Shown here piece after piece: positions 46,103 to 54,869 of a stretch of 64,000 nucleotides of DNA (position 1 is the stretch's first letter; the number at the start of each line of letters is the position of its first letter). The translations under genes were made by a program, and so were the position numbers. Below the pieces are notes generated by a model, which ran no database searches, was not told where the DNA came from, and saw only the letters and a list, made by a program, of their open reading frames with translations. The DNA is from an uncultured Lachnospiraceae bacterium (GTDB taxonomy: Bacteria > Bacillota > Clostridia > Lachnospirales > Lachnospiraceae), in assembly GCA_947565425.1 (NCBI GenBank), contig CANOFW010000001.1, positions 202,437 through 266,436 of the forward strand, given 5' to 3'.

Positions 46103-47122
46103 TTAAAATTGCTTTAAGAAACGATCGTCATTTTCATATAACAGGCGCATATCGTCAATTTCATACTTGAGCAATGCAATACGCTCTAAGCCTACGCCAA
46201 ACGCAAAACCGGTATATTCATCGGGGTCGATGCCGCTCATTTTAAGCACGCGTGGATGCACCATGCCGCAGCCTAAAATTTCAATCCAGCCGGAACCCTT
46301 GCAAAACCGACAGCCTTTGCCACCACATTTGAAGCAGGTAACATCCACCTCTGCACTCGGCTCTGTGAATGGGAAATGATGCGGACGGAATTTTACTTTA
46401 GTGTCCTCACCGAACAGTTCCTTGGCAAACTCAGCCAGCGTGCCTTTCAAATCTGCAAATGTAATATTTTTATCTACCACCAATCCTTCTATCTGATGGA
46501 AGGATGGAGAATGCGTAGCGTCAACTTCATCCGAACGGAACACGCGTCCCGGCGCAATCATGCGGATTGGCAGCTTGCCTTTTTCCATCTCGCGCACCTG
46601 TACCGGGGACGTCTGCGTACGCAATACGATTTCATCATTGATATAGAAGGTATCCTGCTCGTCCTTTGCCGGATGGTTCGCCGGAATATTCAATGCCTCA
46701 AAGTTATAATAATCGTATTCCACTTCCGGGCCTTCCACCACCTCATAGCCCATACCGATAAAAATATTTTCCACCTCTTCCAAGGCTATCGTATTGGGAT
46801 GGCGGTGTCCCACCTTATTCTTTTTAGCGGGAAGCGTCACGTCAATGACCTCCTGCTTCAACCTTAAATCGCGCTCTGCCGCCTCTAATTTAGTCTTTGT
46901 CTCCTCGATAAGCTTCTCAATGCTCTCTCTCGTCTCATTCACGAGCTGCCCAACCATTGGACGCTCCTCTGGCAGTACGTCTTTCATGCTTTTGAGCACT
47001 GCTGTCAATTCACCCTTCTTTCCCAGGAATGCAACCCTCACATCATTTAATTTGGCAAGCCCATCGGAATTTTGGATCTCGCGCATTGCATTCGCTTTAA
47101 TCTGTTCTAATTTCTCCTTCAT
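46103..47122 (-). CDS. pheS: Phenylalanyl-tRNA synthetase alpha subunit
   Basis: About 339 residues. N-terminal coiled coil, then the class II core: [29 protein letters not shown], and [20 protein letters not shown] (motif 2). [18 protein letters not shown] and [19 protein letters not shown] (motif 3) follow. [17 protein letters not shown] insertion holds four Cys. ATG 47122 is preferred because GGAGG lies 5 bases upstream. A T-box leader controls the operon. Confidence 0.97.
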   Translation of the reverse strand: MKEKLEQIKANAMREIQNSDGLAKLNDVRVAFLGKKGELTAVLKSMKDVLPEERPMVGQLVNETRESIEKLIEETKTKLEAAERDLRLKQEVIDVTLPAKKNKVGHRHPNTIALEEVENIFIGMGYEVVEGPEVEYDYYNFEALNIPANHPAKDEQDTFYINDEIVLRTQTSPVQVREMEKGKLPIRMIAPGRVFRSDEVDATHSPSFHQIEGLVVDKNITFADLKGTLAEFAKELFGEDTKVKFRPHHFPFTEPSAEVDVTCFKCGGKGCRFCKGSGWIEILGCGMVHPRVLKMSGIDPDEYTGFAFGVGLERIALLKYEIDDMRLLYENDDRFLKQF

Positions 47123-47163
47123 GATTTCCTCCATTTCTTTTCATCCCATTTGGGGGCACGCAG

Positions 47164-47217
47164 TAATATCTTGTTTTCACGCTTTCGCGTGACAAGGTCT
47201 TTCCTATAAGATAAAAA
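47164..47217 (-). repeat. Family A palindromic repeat in the pheS leader
   Basis: Minus strand TTTATCTTATAGGAAA then CCTTGTCACGCGAAAGCGTG, matching the first two thirds of the 23499-23563 copy. It lies between the T-box terminator and the pheS ribosome site, so it is transcribed only when the T-box reads through. Confidence 0.65.
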
Positions 47218-47498
47218 ATCCCTATGCTGCCATAGCATAGGGACGAAATCTTCCGCGGTACCACCCAGATTCCCGAAAATCATTAATTCTCAGGCACTCA
47301 CTTTGCGTAACGTGCAAAAACGTCATATCCTACTTTCCTGTTCAGATATGCGGCTTAGGTGGGAAATTCGATCACTGCCTTTTCTAAGAGGACTTGCAGC
47401 CGACGATCCTCTCTCTCTGTGAGCAGTACAGCTCTCTACTAATGTAAGACCATTGATGCCGTACAGAAACACCCTCATTGCCTTTGCTTATTATTCGG
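47212..47498 (-). promoter_or_regulatory. T-box riboswitch controlling pheST (tRNA-Phe sensing)
   Basis: Minus-strand RNA with the conserved T-box sequence GGGTGGTACCGCGG (antiterminator; UGG pairs with the tRNA acceptor end), followed by the terminator CCCTATGCTATGGCAGCATAGGG plus T run. Stem I has the GAGAGAGAGGATCGTCGGCTG region, and a GAATTTCCC segment offers UUC as the Phe specifier codon. Uncharged tRNA-Phe should favour antitermination. Confidence 0.9.
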
Positions 47499-47503
47499 GT
47501 ATT

Positions 47504-47532
47504 ATTCTATCACGTGTTTTTGTAAACTGCAA
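47504..47532 (-). promoter_or_regulatory. Promoter of the T-box/pheST transcript
   Basis: -35 TTGCAG (47527-47532), 17-bp spacer, -10 TAGAAT (47504-47509) on the minus strand. Confidence 0.75.
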
Positions 47533-47562
47533 GTGTTTTTTACTCCGTATACTTGAAACGCG

Positions 47563-48408
47563 TCACATCTCATCTGTAAGCTCTCCCACTTTCCCCGCTC
47601 GGTATTCCTCGTAAATACTATTAAATTCCGCGCAGATCAACAGAATATATATCCCGAAATACAGCCACAACATCACCAGTATGATGGTCGTCAGACTGCC
47701 ATACATGGAAAAACCATGAAAATAATCCACATATACGGATATGCCAAAGGAAAGAAACGCCCATCCCACAGCCGCCATGACGCTGCCTGGAATCTGGCTC
47801 TTAAAGGTAGCCTTGCGGTTCGGTAACATCTTAAAAAGCACTGCAAAAAACAGGATTAAGATTGCCAGTAGGATCAGGGAACGCATACTTAAAATGGTCT
47901 GCGTAATATGCGCAACAATTGGAAGATACTTAACAATCAGGTATTGCAGGCTATTGCCAAAGACCATCAGCGTCAGAGACGCCACAATAGCAATTACTAA
48001 TATCAACGTATATAGGCTTGCCCGAAAACGTAGGAACACCCAATTTCTCGTCTCCTCTATGTCATACACACTGTTCAGTCCGCCCATTAGATATTGAATT
48101 CCTTTGGCGGCAGACCATACCGCTACTACAGCCGCAACGGACACCAGCCCTACGGAATTATTATACATTTCATGAATAATCCCAATCAGAAACGGTGAAA
48201 TATAAGTGGGCATGATGCGACGAACCAGGTCAAGAATCATCCCTTCCGTCACCGGTGTGTATTGCACCAGGGAAATAAATAATATGATAAACGGTATCAG
48301 GGACAACACAATAAAAAATGCTGACTGCGCTGCAAATGCGCTAATATTGTCTTTTCTGCATTTTCCTATAAAAGCACGCAGCCCTGCAATTATTCTCCAA
48401 ACCATCAT
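47563..48408 (-). CDS. YihY/BrkB-family membrane protein
   Basis: 281 residues with about six membrane helices. The family motifs NISAFAAQSAFFIVLSLIPF, AVVAVWSAAKGIQYLMGGLN and GSLTTIILVMLWLYFGIYIL are present. The family was once annotated as RNase BN but is now treated as a membrane protein of uncertain, possibly transport, function. Its start overlaps the stop of the SpoIID-like gene by 4 bp, so the two are translationally coupled. Confidence 0.9.
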   Translation of the reverse strand: MMVWRIIAGLRAFIGKCRKDNISAFAAQSAFFIVLSLIPFIILFISLVQYTPVTEGMILDLVRRIMPTYISPFLIGIIHEMYNNSVGLVSVAAVVAVWSAAKGIQYLMGGLNSVYDIEETRNWVFLRFRASLYTLILVIAIVASLTLMVFGNSLQYLIVKYLPIVAHITQTILSMRSLILLAILILFFAVLFKMLPNRKATFKSQIPGSVMAAVGWAFLSFGISVYVDYFHGFSMYGSLTTIILVMLWLYFGIYILLICAEFNSIYEEYRAGKVGELTDEM

Positions 48409-50726
48409 TTTTCCTCGTTATATATGTTTTCTATATCTATATCATTATAAAACTTCGTTAATATCTCCACATAATTCATGCCCGCTTTCGCCATGCCGTT
48501 CGCTCCATTCTGGCTCATGCCAATCCCGTGCCCATAGCCACCGCCATATACGACAAAGCCTTCCTCGGTTGGCGTTACACTGCAATATGCGCTGGGCAGC
48601 AAAGCCATATCAACCGGCTGTTCATCTTTGCCTGTTACCTTCGTCGCTGCGGCTCCAAGCACAGTACGCACATTATATTCTGAAAAGAGTATCACCGTTC
48701 CCTTTTCGTAAGAAATACTGAGCTTTTTTACTGCTCCGCCAGTACAACGTTCCTCAACTGTAATCTTCTGGGGCGCACCGAATGATGCCAAATCTGCCGC
48801 TGTCCCGTCCGTTCCGTCGGCTTTCTTTATCTGGACATTCTTGGAATTCGCCTCAAACCGCGCTGCAATAGCGGCGTTGACAGCGTCTTGCTTTTCTTGG
48901 AAGGATAAATTAGCGGTCCAGCGAAAATATGTGCTATCACTGTCATATGCAGCAACTTCCTGATCTTTAATAAACTCTGCAAATTTATCTTCATCCGAGA
49001 TATCCGGTTCGCTTCCATCCGCGAGCAACGAGATTCCCCGTAGATAGCCCTGAGACTCTTTCATCTCTTCATTCCACACCGCCATATCCCCGGAATAGCC
49101 GCAGGAAGTCGAAAAATAATAAGCCTCGGCAATTTCCCCTTGGTATTTGATAACCTCCCCTACTGTGTCGTCCACCGCAAGGTTAGTCTTCTCATCCTCT
49201 GCCTGCTTATTGTACACCTGATAACTCGTACTGTCATCCACATGGGCGCCAAGCGCGGCATAATCTCCACGCATAAGATGAATACAGGCATAACTTCTGG
49301 CACAGACTGCCTGCGTGCACAGCGCGTCACGCTCATATGAGGCTGGCATCTCGCTTGGCACCACACCGTAAAGGTATTGTTCTAAGGGCAGCTCATTTAC
49401 CACACCGAAACCTTCTTCGTATTTGCGAATCTCCATTGTCCCGCGATAGCCCAAAGACGTCTGCGTTCCATGCTCATCCGAGAAGTAAATTCTTCCCGCT
49501 TCATCATCCAAGGCTATCTTTACAAAATCTACATTTTTCTTGAATAACTTTGCAACCTTGATTGGTTTCCCCGGCTTTAGGGGCTTTGTTTTATCCCCCA
49601 CTGATACCGTCCCCGTCACGTCTGCGGTTAAAATCGGTGCAGCGTGATACGTTCCATTCTCTGCATTCAAGAGCAGCACCCGGATATTCTCTATCGTGGC
49701 AGGTTCCTGTAAAATCACACCGCACACCTGCTTTTTCGCAACCACAAAATCAGCCTTGAGATTCCCAATCACAAGCTTTGACTCATCCAGTTCTTCCACT
49801 GTTCCATAAGTCTTATATACTTTCAGCTTACCGCTGTATTCAAGAATTCCATAGCCGGAAATCTCAATCTGCTGTTCATCAAAACTTAACACTGTACCGG
49901 TAATCTTTTCTTCTTTTTTATAGATACCTGTCACCCTGCCGCCTTCCCATTGAATATCACAGATGGTATCTGTAATCTTCTCGTCCAGCCCGGCAATGTC
50001 CAGGGAAATTTTCTGATTCTCATAGAGGATTTCCGCCTCCCCCGCTTGCGCTTGATGTACAAACACATTCTCCAAAGTCAGCTTTTCCTCACTCTTATCT
50101 ATAACGCCGATAATCCTATCCTCTACCACGTAAACTTGATACATATCATAATGATGAAAATAATTTACGCCGTCTGCAACTTGAAAGTACCCTTTCTGGG
50201 TCAGACATTCCTGCGGGACGTGCGCTCCCTCATCTTCATCGAGAAATACCAGGCCAATAACGGAAACCTTCTCCGTCGTATCCAAAAGATCCAGAATCTG
50301 ACCATATATTTCATTCCAGCAGTCACGCGGCACTGATTTCCAGAAAAAATCATCTTCATAGGTAATATATTCTGAGACAGAAAGCTGTTCTAAGACCAGC
50401 TTCAGCTTTCCATATGTAAGTTTGCCATCCAGACTCTTCTCATGCAGGAATTCTAACAGCTTCCCTTCCCACTCCTTCTCCCCGTAATAGGTAAAACTTA
50501 ACTGCGAGGGAAGCTCCGCAAGCGCTACATATTCGTTACTAAATTCTGTAATCACCCGCTTATTGCCCATCATACGGATCAACCAGACAGCTAGAAACAC
50601 CAACACTAATAAAGTTAGACATACCTTATACTTTTTCAAACGGCGCTGTCGAACAGGCGGGACTGTCCGAAAAGCCTTTTTCTTCTTATTTTGAAAAAAA
50701 TCTCTCTCCATCCTAACATATTCCAT
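48405..50726 (-). CDS. SpoIID/LytB-domain membrane-anchored protein
   Basis: About 773 residues. After a basic N-terminus is one membrane helix (KVCLTLLVLVFLAVWLIRMM), then a long extracellular region of beta-rich sequence I do not recognise. The C-terminal SpoIID domain (about residues 440-760) has NELPLEQYLYGVVPSEMPAS, QAVCARSYACIHLMRGDY, AYYFSTSCGYSGDM and GYGHGIGMSQNGANGMAKAG. SpoIID is a lytic transglycosylase that cuts glycan strands lacking stem peptides during engulfment. I chose ATG 50726 (GGGG upstream); 50711 and 50780 are alternatives. The very large N-terminal region differs from classic SpoIID. Confidence 0.88.
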   Translation of the reverse strand: MEYVRMERDFFQNKKKKAFRTVPPVRQRRLKKYKVCLTLLVLVFLAVWLIRMMGNKRVITEFSNEYVALAELPSQLSFTYYGEKEWEGKLLEFLHEKSLDGKLTYGKLKLVLEQLSVSEYITYEDDFFWKSVPRDCWNEIYGQILDLLDTTEKVSVIGLVFLDEDEGAHVPQECLTQKGYFQVADGVNYFHHYDMYQVYVVEDRIIGVIDKSEEKLTLENVFVHQAQAGEAEILYENQKISLDIAGLDEKITDTICDIQWEGGRVTGIYKKEEKITGTVLSFDEQQIEISGYGILEYSGKLKVYKTYGTVEELDESKLVIGNLKADFVVAKKQVCGVILQEPATIENIRVLLLNAENGTYHAAPILTADVTGTVSVGDKTKPLKPGKPIKVAKLFKKNVDFVKIALDDEAGRIYFSDEHGTQTSLGYRGTMEIRKYEEGFGVVNELPLEQYLYGVVPSEMPASYERDALCTQAVCARSYACIHLMRGDYAALGAHVDDSTSYQVYNKQAEDEKTNLAVDDTVGEVIKYQGEIAEAYYFSTSCGYSGDMAVWNEEMKESQGYLRGISLLADGSEPDISDEDKFAEFIKDQEVAAYDSDSTYFRWTANLSFQEKQDAVNAAIAARFEANSKNVQIKKADGTDGTAADLASFGAPQKITVEERCTGGAVKKLSISYEKGTVILFSEYNVRTVLGAAATKVTGKDEQPVDMALLPSAYCSVTPTEEGFVVYGGGYGHGIGMSQNGANGMAKAGMNYVEILTKFYNDIDIENIYNEEK

Positions 50727-50841
50727 TCTTAGCCCCGCCAAACACAATTTAAAAAATTGCTGCGGCCTTAGCGAGTGCATATATTATTTAAAGAAACATA
50801 TTGCCGCTCACACTTCCAGGGACAAACGCGCTCCTACTATT

Positions 50842-50919
50842 GTACCGGCACGCGTCGCTTCGCGTCACCTACCAAGTCGTCGGAAGGCACTTTGAAAATG
50901 CTCCGCATTTACCTGCCTC
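50842..50919 (-). repeat. Intergenic repeat family B, third copy
   Basis: A 78-bp relative of the tandem units at 18610 and 18695. It shares GTACCGGCACGCGTCGC, CGTCACCTACCAAGTCGTCG and GGAAGGCACTTTGAAAATGC, with paired changes in the stems. It lies upstream of the SpoIID-like gene. Confidence 0.75.
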
Positions 50920-50939
50920 TATGTGAAAAGACAAGGCAG

Positions 50940-50974
50940 AAAGGCTGCCTTTCTCCAAAGCAGCCTTTCCTCTT
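50940..50974. terminator. Terminator-like hairpin
   Basis: AAAGGCTGC and GCAGCCTTT around an 11-base loop. On the plus strand it is followed by CCTCTTTTG. It may end transcripts coming from the 51.1-kb RNA gene on the minus strand. Confidence 0.5.
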
Positions 50975-51099
50975 TTGTAATTTATCTTTGGTTCTTTAAT
51001 ATTCTTTCGTACCCTCTTGTGTCTTTCGTACTCTATAAATCTTTGGTAACTCATGCGCGGGCCATCTTTTGTAAAATTCTTTTGTACTTTCATATTTAT

Positions 51100-51296
51100 T
51101 CTGAAAAGTACCCCGAAATGCCGTTTCCTGCAATTTTGACTCCTAGCTAAGCTAGGTGGGTAACCGCAACCTCTCTTCTGCCTTCCGCTGCATACTGACG
51201 GCCTGGCATCCAATCGGCAATATAGGAATCCCATGAAAGTAAATGTAGGTTCAAAATAGCAGGGTATCGAACACCCCAGGAATACTTTCTTAACAC
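51100..51296 (-). ncRNA. ssrS: Probable 6S RNA
   Basis: A strong minus-strand promoter (51303-51331) drives a ~197-nt non-coding segment. Its ends pair: AAAGTA..TTCCTG near the 5' end with CAGGAA..TACTTT at the 3' end. The 3' half contains TTACCCACCTAGCTTAGC, a small CCTAGC/GCTAGG hairpin preceded by ACCCACC. This recalls Firmicute 6S RNAs, which bind RNA polymerase holoenzyme. The long closing stem with an open centre fits. Identification rests on memory of the family, not on a covariance search. Confidence 0.55.
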
Positions 51297-51302
51297 ATTT
51301 TG

Positions 51303-51331
51303 ATTATACTCTATTATGCCCTGAACCGCAA
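51303..51331 (-). promoter_or_regulatory. Promoter of the putative 6S RNA
   Basis: -35 TTGCGG (51326-51331), 17-bp spacer, consensus -10 TATAAT (51303-51308) on the minus strand. Confidence 0.75.
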
Positions 51332-51361
51332 CTAAAAATTAATGTTAAATTCATGTTGAAG

Positions 51362-53170
51362 TCACATAAATTTCCAAATACCCATTACTACCGGCTGCGG
51401 CATACCCAAACCTTTCTGTCCATCATCCGGCATCTTCTGTGCGTCATCCGGCGTCTCCTGCCCGTCGTCCGGCGATACCACTTTCGCCGTCACGGTGACC
51501 GTCATAATCTTTTTCGTAATGGCCTTCGCGTTATACGGATTCGCCACAGAATATTCTACGGTATAAACTCCCGCCTTATCAAAACAATAATTCTGACTGC
51601 CCAGAGCCGACAGCGTCACAAATCCACTCGCATCCGGTGCTTTCACTTTAACGACAATCCTAGATGTCAAATCTGTTCCCGACAACATCTTCGCAGTCAC
51701 ACCTGTTTTCAAATTCAAGATGGCGTCACTTTCCAACGTCTTGGTGCTTGGCACTCCCAAAAGCTGCGGCGCCTTTGTGTCTCTGACATAAATAATCTTT
51801 GTCTTCTTCGCCACTGCTTTCTTGTTATACGGATTGGCTACCGAATACTGTATACGGTAAGTTCCTAATTTTGTAAACTTATACTTCTTCGACTTATCAT
51901 AGGAAAGTTTCACGTATTTCTTAGAACCTGGCGCCTGAACTTTAATCACAATCTTGGACGTCACACTCTTACCAGATACAAGCTTCGCCTTAATTTTGTA
52001 TCTTAGATTTCTGGAATCATTATATTCCACGGTCTTCTTATCGGAAATTCCTGATAATTTCGGCTTCTTGGTATCTTTGACAACAACTTTCATGGTTACT
52101 TTCGTCACCAATTTGTTGTTGGGGTTTGTTACATAATAATTAAATTTATAAGTTCCAAGCTTTTTGAGCCTGATATTCCTCTTCTTATACAGTCTTTCCC
52201 GTTTGCTCTTAGGATATATAACTTTAATCTTTATTTTACTTGTCAGTTTTTTCTTGTCAGTCGTATATGCACTAACATTTTTTCTCAGTTTTAACAAATA
52301 ATTATATTCTTTCTTCAAAGACTTTTTGACGCCCTTGATAACCGCCTTCTGCGAATCTACCACCTGGTAAGTCACGGAATTGCTAGCGCTTCTGCCCAAT
52401 GCATCCGTCACATTATAGGTCACTTGATATTTGCCAAGCTTTTTCGTATTTACAGAGCCACTATGCGTCAGTCTTCTACTAATATCATTCCCCAGAGAAT
52501 CATATGCCGCAATACCTGCATACGGATTAAAATTTGAGCCATACTCTACGTTCGTCTGAGCCCCTGACACGCTAATGCCCGGCCTAAGTCCGCTATAAGG
52601 GTTGCCAGCCATCGGGTCCGTAGGATCCCAGCCTCGACTACCATACTTTGCTGGAATCTTAATCGCTTCCGGCTTGCCCAGTGGATCATTCGCAGAAGAA
52701 CCCCAAAATACGGTTACAGAGGTTCCCAGAGGACAATTCTCATAAATCCATTTGGCATCTGCCACAGTCAGCCGCACGCAGCCGTGACTTGCCGTTGTTC
52801 CCAACTTATTATACTGCACATAGGATTGAGAAGCATAATCTCCATTTGCATAATACCAAACAGAATGGAACAAAACCCCTCCTACAATTCGTGTGCAATA
52901 TTGCCCATAAGAAGGACCGTCTAAGACATGCCACCGCAATCTCTGACTGGTATTAAAAGTTCCAATCGGTGTTGCATTTCCGGTGGAACAGACAAAAGCT
53001 CTCTCCGGTGTTCCATTATTGCGGTATACCGTAACCACATTCGTTGCCTTATTAATTCTTATGTAATAATTCCCTGCTGCCTGTGCCTTAGTTCCGCCCA
53101 GGATTGAGGCTGAAAGCAGCATAAAACATAATACAGATAACATAATTATTTTTTTACTTATCTTCTTCAT
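51362..53170 (-). CDS. L,D-transpeptidase (YkuD) with Ig-like repeats
   Basis: 602-residue secreted protein. Signal peptide KIIMLSVLCFMLLSASILGG. The YkuD domain (about 33-165) has the catalytic motif TASHGCVRLTVADAKWIYEN. A DUF5011-like Ig module lies at about 195-270 (GKYQVTYNVTDALGRSASNS). Then follow about three ~95-residue repeats (YNDSRNLRYKIKAKLVSG; PYNKKAVAKKTK) and a tail of three 7-residue PDDGQ/PDDAQ units. L,D-transpeptidases make 3-3 crosslinks or attach proteins to peptidoglycan; the repeats may bind the wall. Confidence 0.92.
   Translation of the reverse strand: MKKISKKIIMLSVLCFMLLSASILGGTKAQAAGNYYIRINKATNVVTVYRNNGTPERAFVCSTGNATPIGTFNTSQRLRWHVLDGPSYGQYCTRIVGGVLFHSVWYYANGDYASQSYVQYNKLGTTASHGCVRLTVADAKWIYENCPLGTSVTVFWGSSANDPLGKPEAIKIPAKYGSRGWDPTDPMAGNPYSGLRPGISVSGAQTNVEYGSNFNPYAGIAAYDSLGNDISRRLTHSGSVNTKKLGKYQVTYNVTDALGRSASNSVTYQVVDSQKAVIKGVKKSLKKEYNYLLKLRKNVSAYTTDKKKLTSKIKIKVIYPKSKRERLYKKRNIRLKKLGTYKFNYYVTNPNNKLVTKVTMKVVVKDTKKPKLSGISDKKTVEYNDSRNLRYKIKAKLVSGKSVTSKIVIKVQAPGSKKYVKLSYDKSKKYKFTKLGTYRIQYSVANPYNKKAVAKKTKIIYVRDTKAPQLLGVPSTKTLESDAILNLKTGVTAKMLSGTDLTSRIVVKVKAPDASGFVTLSALGSQNYCFDKAGVYTVEYSVANPYNAKAITKKIMTVTVTAKVVSPDDGQETPDDAQKMPDDGQKGLGMPQPVVMGIWKFM
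51415..51478 (-). repeat. 21-bp tandem repeat at the 3' end of the L,D-transpeptidase gene
   Basis: Three imperfect 21-bp units encode PDDGQET, PDDAQKM and PDDGQKG. It is a coding microsatellite-like tail whose copy number could vary. Confidence 0.6.
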
Positions 53171-53488
53171 ATCTTATCCTCAACTCTATCCTTTTCTCTA
53201 TAAACATCTACAACATTTCCATAACAACTTTTTTACAAATCCTCAAATATACATTCTCCCACAAAACATGTCTATTCTGTGGGAGATGTTAAATCATAAC
53301 ATTATAATATAATAATTTAATTATTTGATAATTGTTGTTATGTTTCGCTTTTCTAACCACGTTTCTTCACCCTCCTTACAATTCATTACTACTACATAGC
53401 ATAGCCTGTTACAATTTTTTTGTCAATGCTTTTTTGCTGAGAGTTTCTGTAAATCCTGGCACACACCCCTTTCTTCCACGGTTGCTGT
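53171..53488. other. Regulatory gap upstream of the L,D-transpeptidase gene
   Basis: Contains a 9-bp stem hairpin TCTCCCACA/TGTGGGAGA (53255-53286) in the likely 5' leader. The dyad ATGTTA-n5-TAACAT (53286-53302) overlaps a minus-strand -10 TATAAT (53301-53306). The dyad recalls a Rex-type site but does not match the consensus closely. No ORF or RNA gene can be supported in the rest. Confidence 0.4.
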
Positions 53489-53908
53489 CTACACATCGGA
53501 AACATCGCCCGCTTTTAAATTCTTCACCAGAAATGCTCCCGGAAGCAGCCTGTCTAATGTGACAATCCGGTAATCCTCCTCGCTGTTTGCAAGAACTACT
53601 TCAAATGTCTCCATATCACAGAACTCTGCCAGCACTTGCCGACACACTCCGCAAGGAGGCAAATAATCACCATTATCGCCATTAACTGCAATCGCCGCAA
53701 ATTCACGTTCACCCTCAGAAACTGCTTTATACACTGCTGTACGCTCCGCGCAGTTCGTCGCCGAAAAACTTACATTCTCCACATTGCATCCGCTATAGAT
53801 CTTACCGCTTTTTGTGAGCAGCGCCGCCCCCACGCGAAAATGGGAATACGGCGCGTACGCAGATTGCTTCGCCTCTATCGCCTGGGCAATTAGTCCCTGA
53901 TAATCCAT
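53489..53908 (-). CDS. cdd: Cytidine deaminase
   Basis: Deaminates cytidine and deoxycytidine for pyrimidine salvage. About 139 residues, the homotetrameric size class. The zinc and catalytic residues are in NCAERTAVY (Cys, Glu) and PPCGVCRQVL (two Cys). ATG 53908 was chosen because AGGAGG lies 7 bases upstream; a longer frame starting at 53929 includes the ribosome site. Confidence 0.96.
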   Translation of the reverse strand: MDYQGLIAQAIEAKQSAYAPYSHFRVGAALLTKSGKIYSGCNVENVSFSATNCAERTAVYKAVSEGEREFAAIAVNGDNGDYLPPCGVCRQVLAEFCDMETFEVVLANSEEDYRIVTLDRLLPGAFLVKNLKAGDVSDV

Positions 53909-53999
53909 GATAATGCCTCCTTCTATCATCCATCATAAGCTACTTGGGCAAATAATTCTATTGTGAAACTGTATAGAAATTTTAAATATTCTATTAAGA

Positions 54000-54326
54000 T
54001 TACCAAAAACGGCGTTTTGCCCGGTTAATCGTGATAGTAAACCAGATAACCACTGTGAGGAATAATACCACCATCGCTTTCATCACATAAGGCAGCGGCG
54101 TTATGTAATCATTCACGAACCCAACTACACCAAATATAACTGCCACCGCGCCAAGCACAATCGTCCTTCCATAGATATAATTAATATATCCATGCACGTC
54201 ACGGATCGGTTCTGTGCTGCCTCCGGTAAAGAAATTACTTAGCTCCTGGGTCTGCTTCATCTTAATAGAAGAATAGACAGTGTACAGGCCATACAAAAAA
54301 ATAACGACATCAAATATTATTAACAT
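54000..54326 (-). CDS. Small membrane protein, unknown function
   Basis: 108 residues with three predicted membrane helices (IIFDVVIFLYGLYTVYSS, IVLGAVAVIFGVVGFV, KAMVVLFLTVVIWFTITI) and a short cytoplasmic loop of Q, E, S. The C-terminus is basic (NRAKRRFW). I do not recognise a specific family. It is divergent from the CheY-like gene and has its own promoter. Confidence 0.75.
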   Translation of the reverse strand: MLIIFDVVIFLYGLYTVYSSIKMKQTQELSNFFTGGSTEPIRDVHGYINYIYGRTIVLGAVAVIFGVVGFVNDYITPLPYVMKAMVVLFLTVVIWFTITINRAKRRFW

Positions 54327-54368
54327 GATATTTTTCCTTTCCTAATTCATATTTTTCTGGTATAATTT

Positions 54369-54397
54369 ATTATAACCTTTATTGAAAAAGATTTCAA
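54369..54397 (-). promoter_or_regulatory. Promoter of the 54000-54326 gene
   Basis: -35 TTGAAA (54392-54397), 17-bp spacer, -10 TATAAT (54369-54374). Confidence 0.7.
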
Positions 54398-54419
54398 TTG
54401 AGATTTCTACAAGAAATGA

Positions 54420-54448
54420 TTGAAACTTTCGGCTTTTTAGTGTACTAT
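54420..54448 (+). promoter_or_regulatory. Promoter of the CheY-like/CheX-like pair
   Basis: -35 TTGAAA (54420-54425), 17-bp spacer, -10 TACTAT (54443-54448). Confidence 0.6.
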
Positions 54449-54492
54449 TATTATAGTATTTATAAATCTGTAATTTACAAGGAGCGATTTGA

Positions 54493-54864
54493 ATGGAAAA
54501 TGTAAAGATACTCATTTGCGATGACTCGATCCTGGCACGCAAACAGTTAAAAGATATTTTAGTAGAACATGGCTATAATGATTTCATGGAAGCATCGAAC
54601 GGACAGGAAGCCATTGACTTGTATAAAGAACATAAGCCAGAACTTGTTTTTGTAGATATCGTGATGCCTATCAAGGACGGCGTGCAGGCAATTCATGAAA
54701 TCCGTGAGTTTAACCCGGAGGCTAATATTATTGTAGTTTCTTCTGTCGGTACTCAGACTCAGCTTAGGAACGCTATTATGGAAGGAGCCCGTGACTTCGT
54801 TCAAAAACCTTATACAAATTCTGGCATCGCTGATATTCTGAAAGCGCGCTTTGGAGGGAGATAA
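54493..54864 (+). CDS. CheY-like single-domain response regulator
   Basis: 123 residues, receiver only. Acidic pair D10/D11 (LICDDS), phospho-Asp55 (FVDIVMPIKDG), Ser83/Ser84 switch position and Lys105 (QKPY) are all present, so phosphorylation is expected. There is no output domain, as in CheY. The next gene starts 5 bp later and carries a CheX-like domain; CheX proteins dephosphorylate CheY, so the pair may be a receiver with its partner. GGAG precedes the ATG. Confidence 0.93.
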   Translation: MENVKILICDDSILARKQLKDILVEHGYNDFMEASNGQEAIDLYKEHKPELVFVDIVMPIKDGVQAIHEIREFNPEANIIVVSSVGTQTQLRNAIMEGARDFVQKPYTNSGIADILKARFGGR

Positions 54865-54869
54865 TCGTT

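Noticed and set aside
50869-51234. 121-codon minus-strand ORF
   Set aside because: Reads through repeat family B and the putative 6S RNA; its two internal Met codons lack ribosome sites. A short real peptide in its middle (RFIEYERHKRVRKNIKEPK) cannot be fully excluded.
53286-53302. ATGTTA-n5-TAACAT as a Rex operator
   Set aside because: Half-sites and spacing deviate from the TTGTTAA-n4-TTAACAA pattern; reported only as an unassigned dyad.
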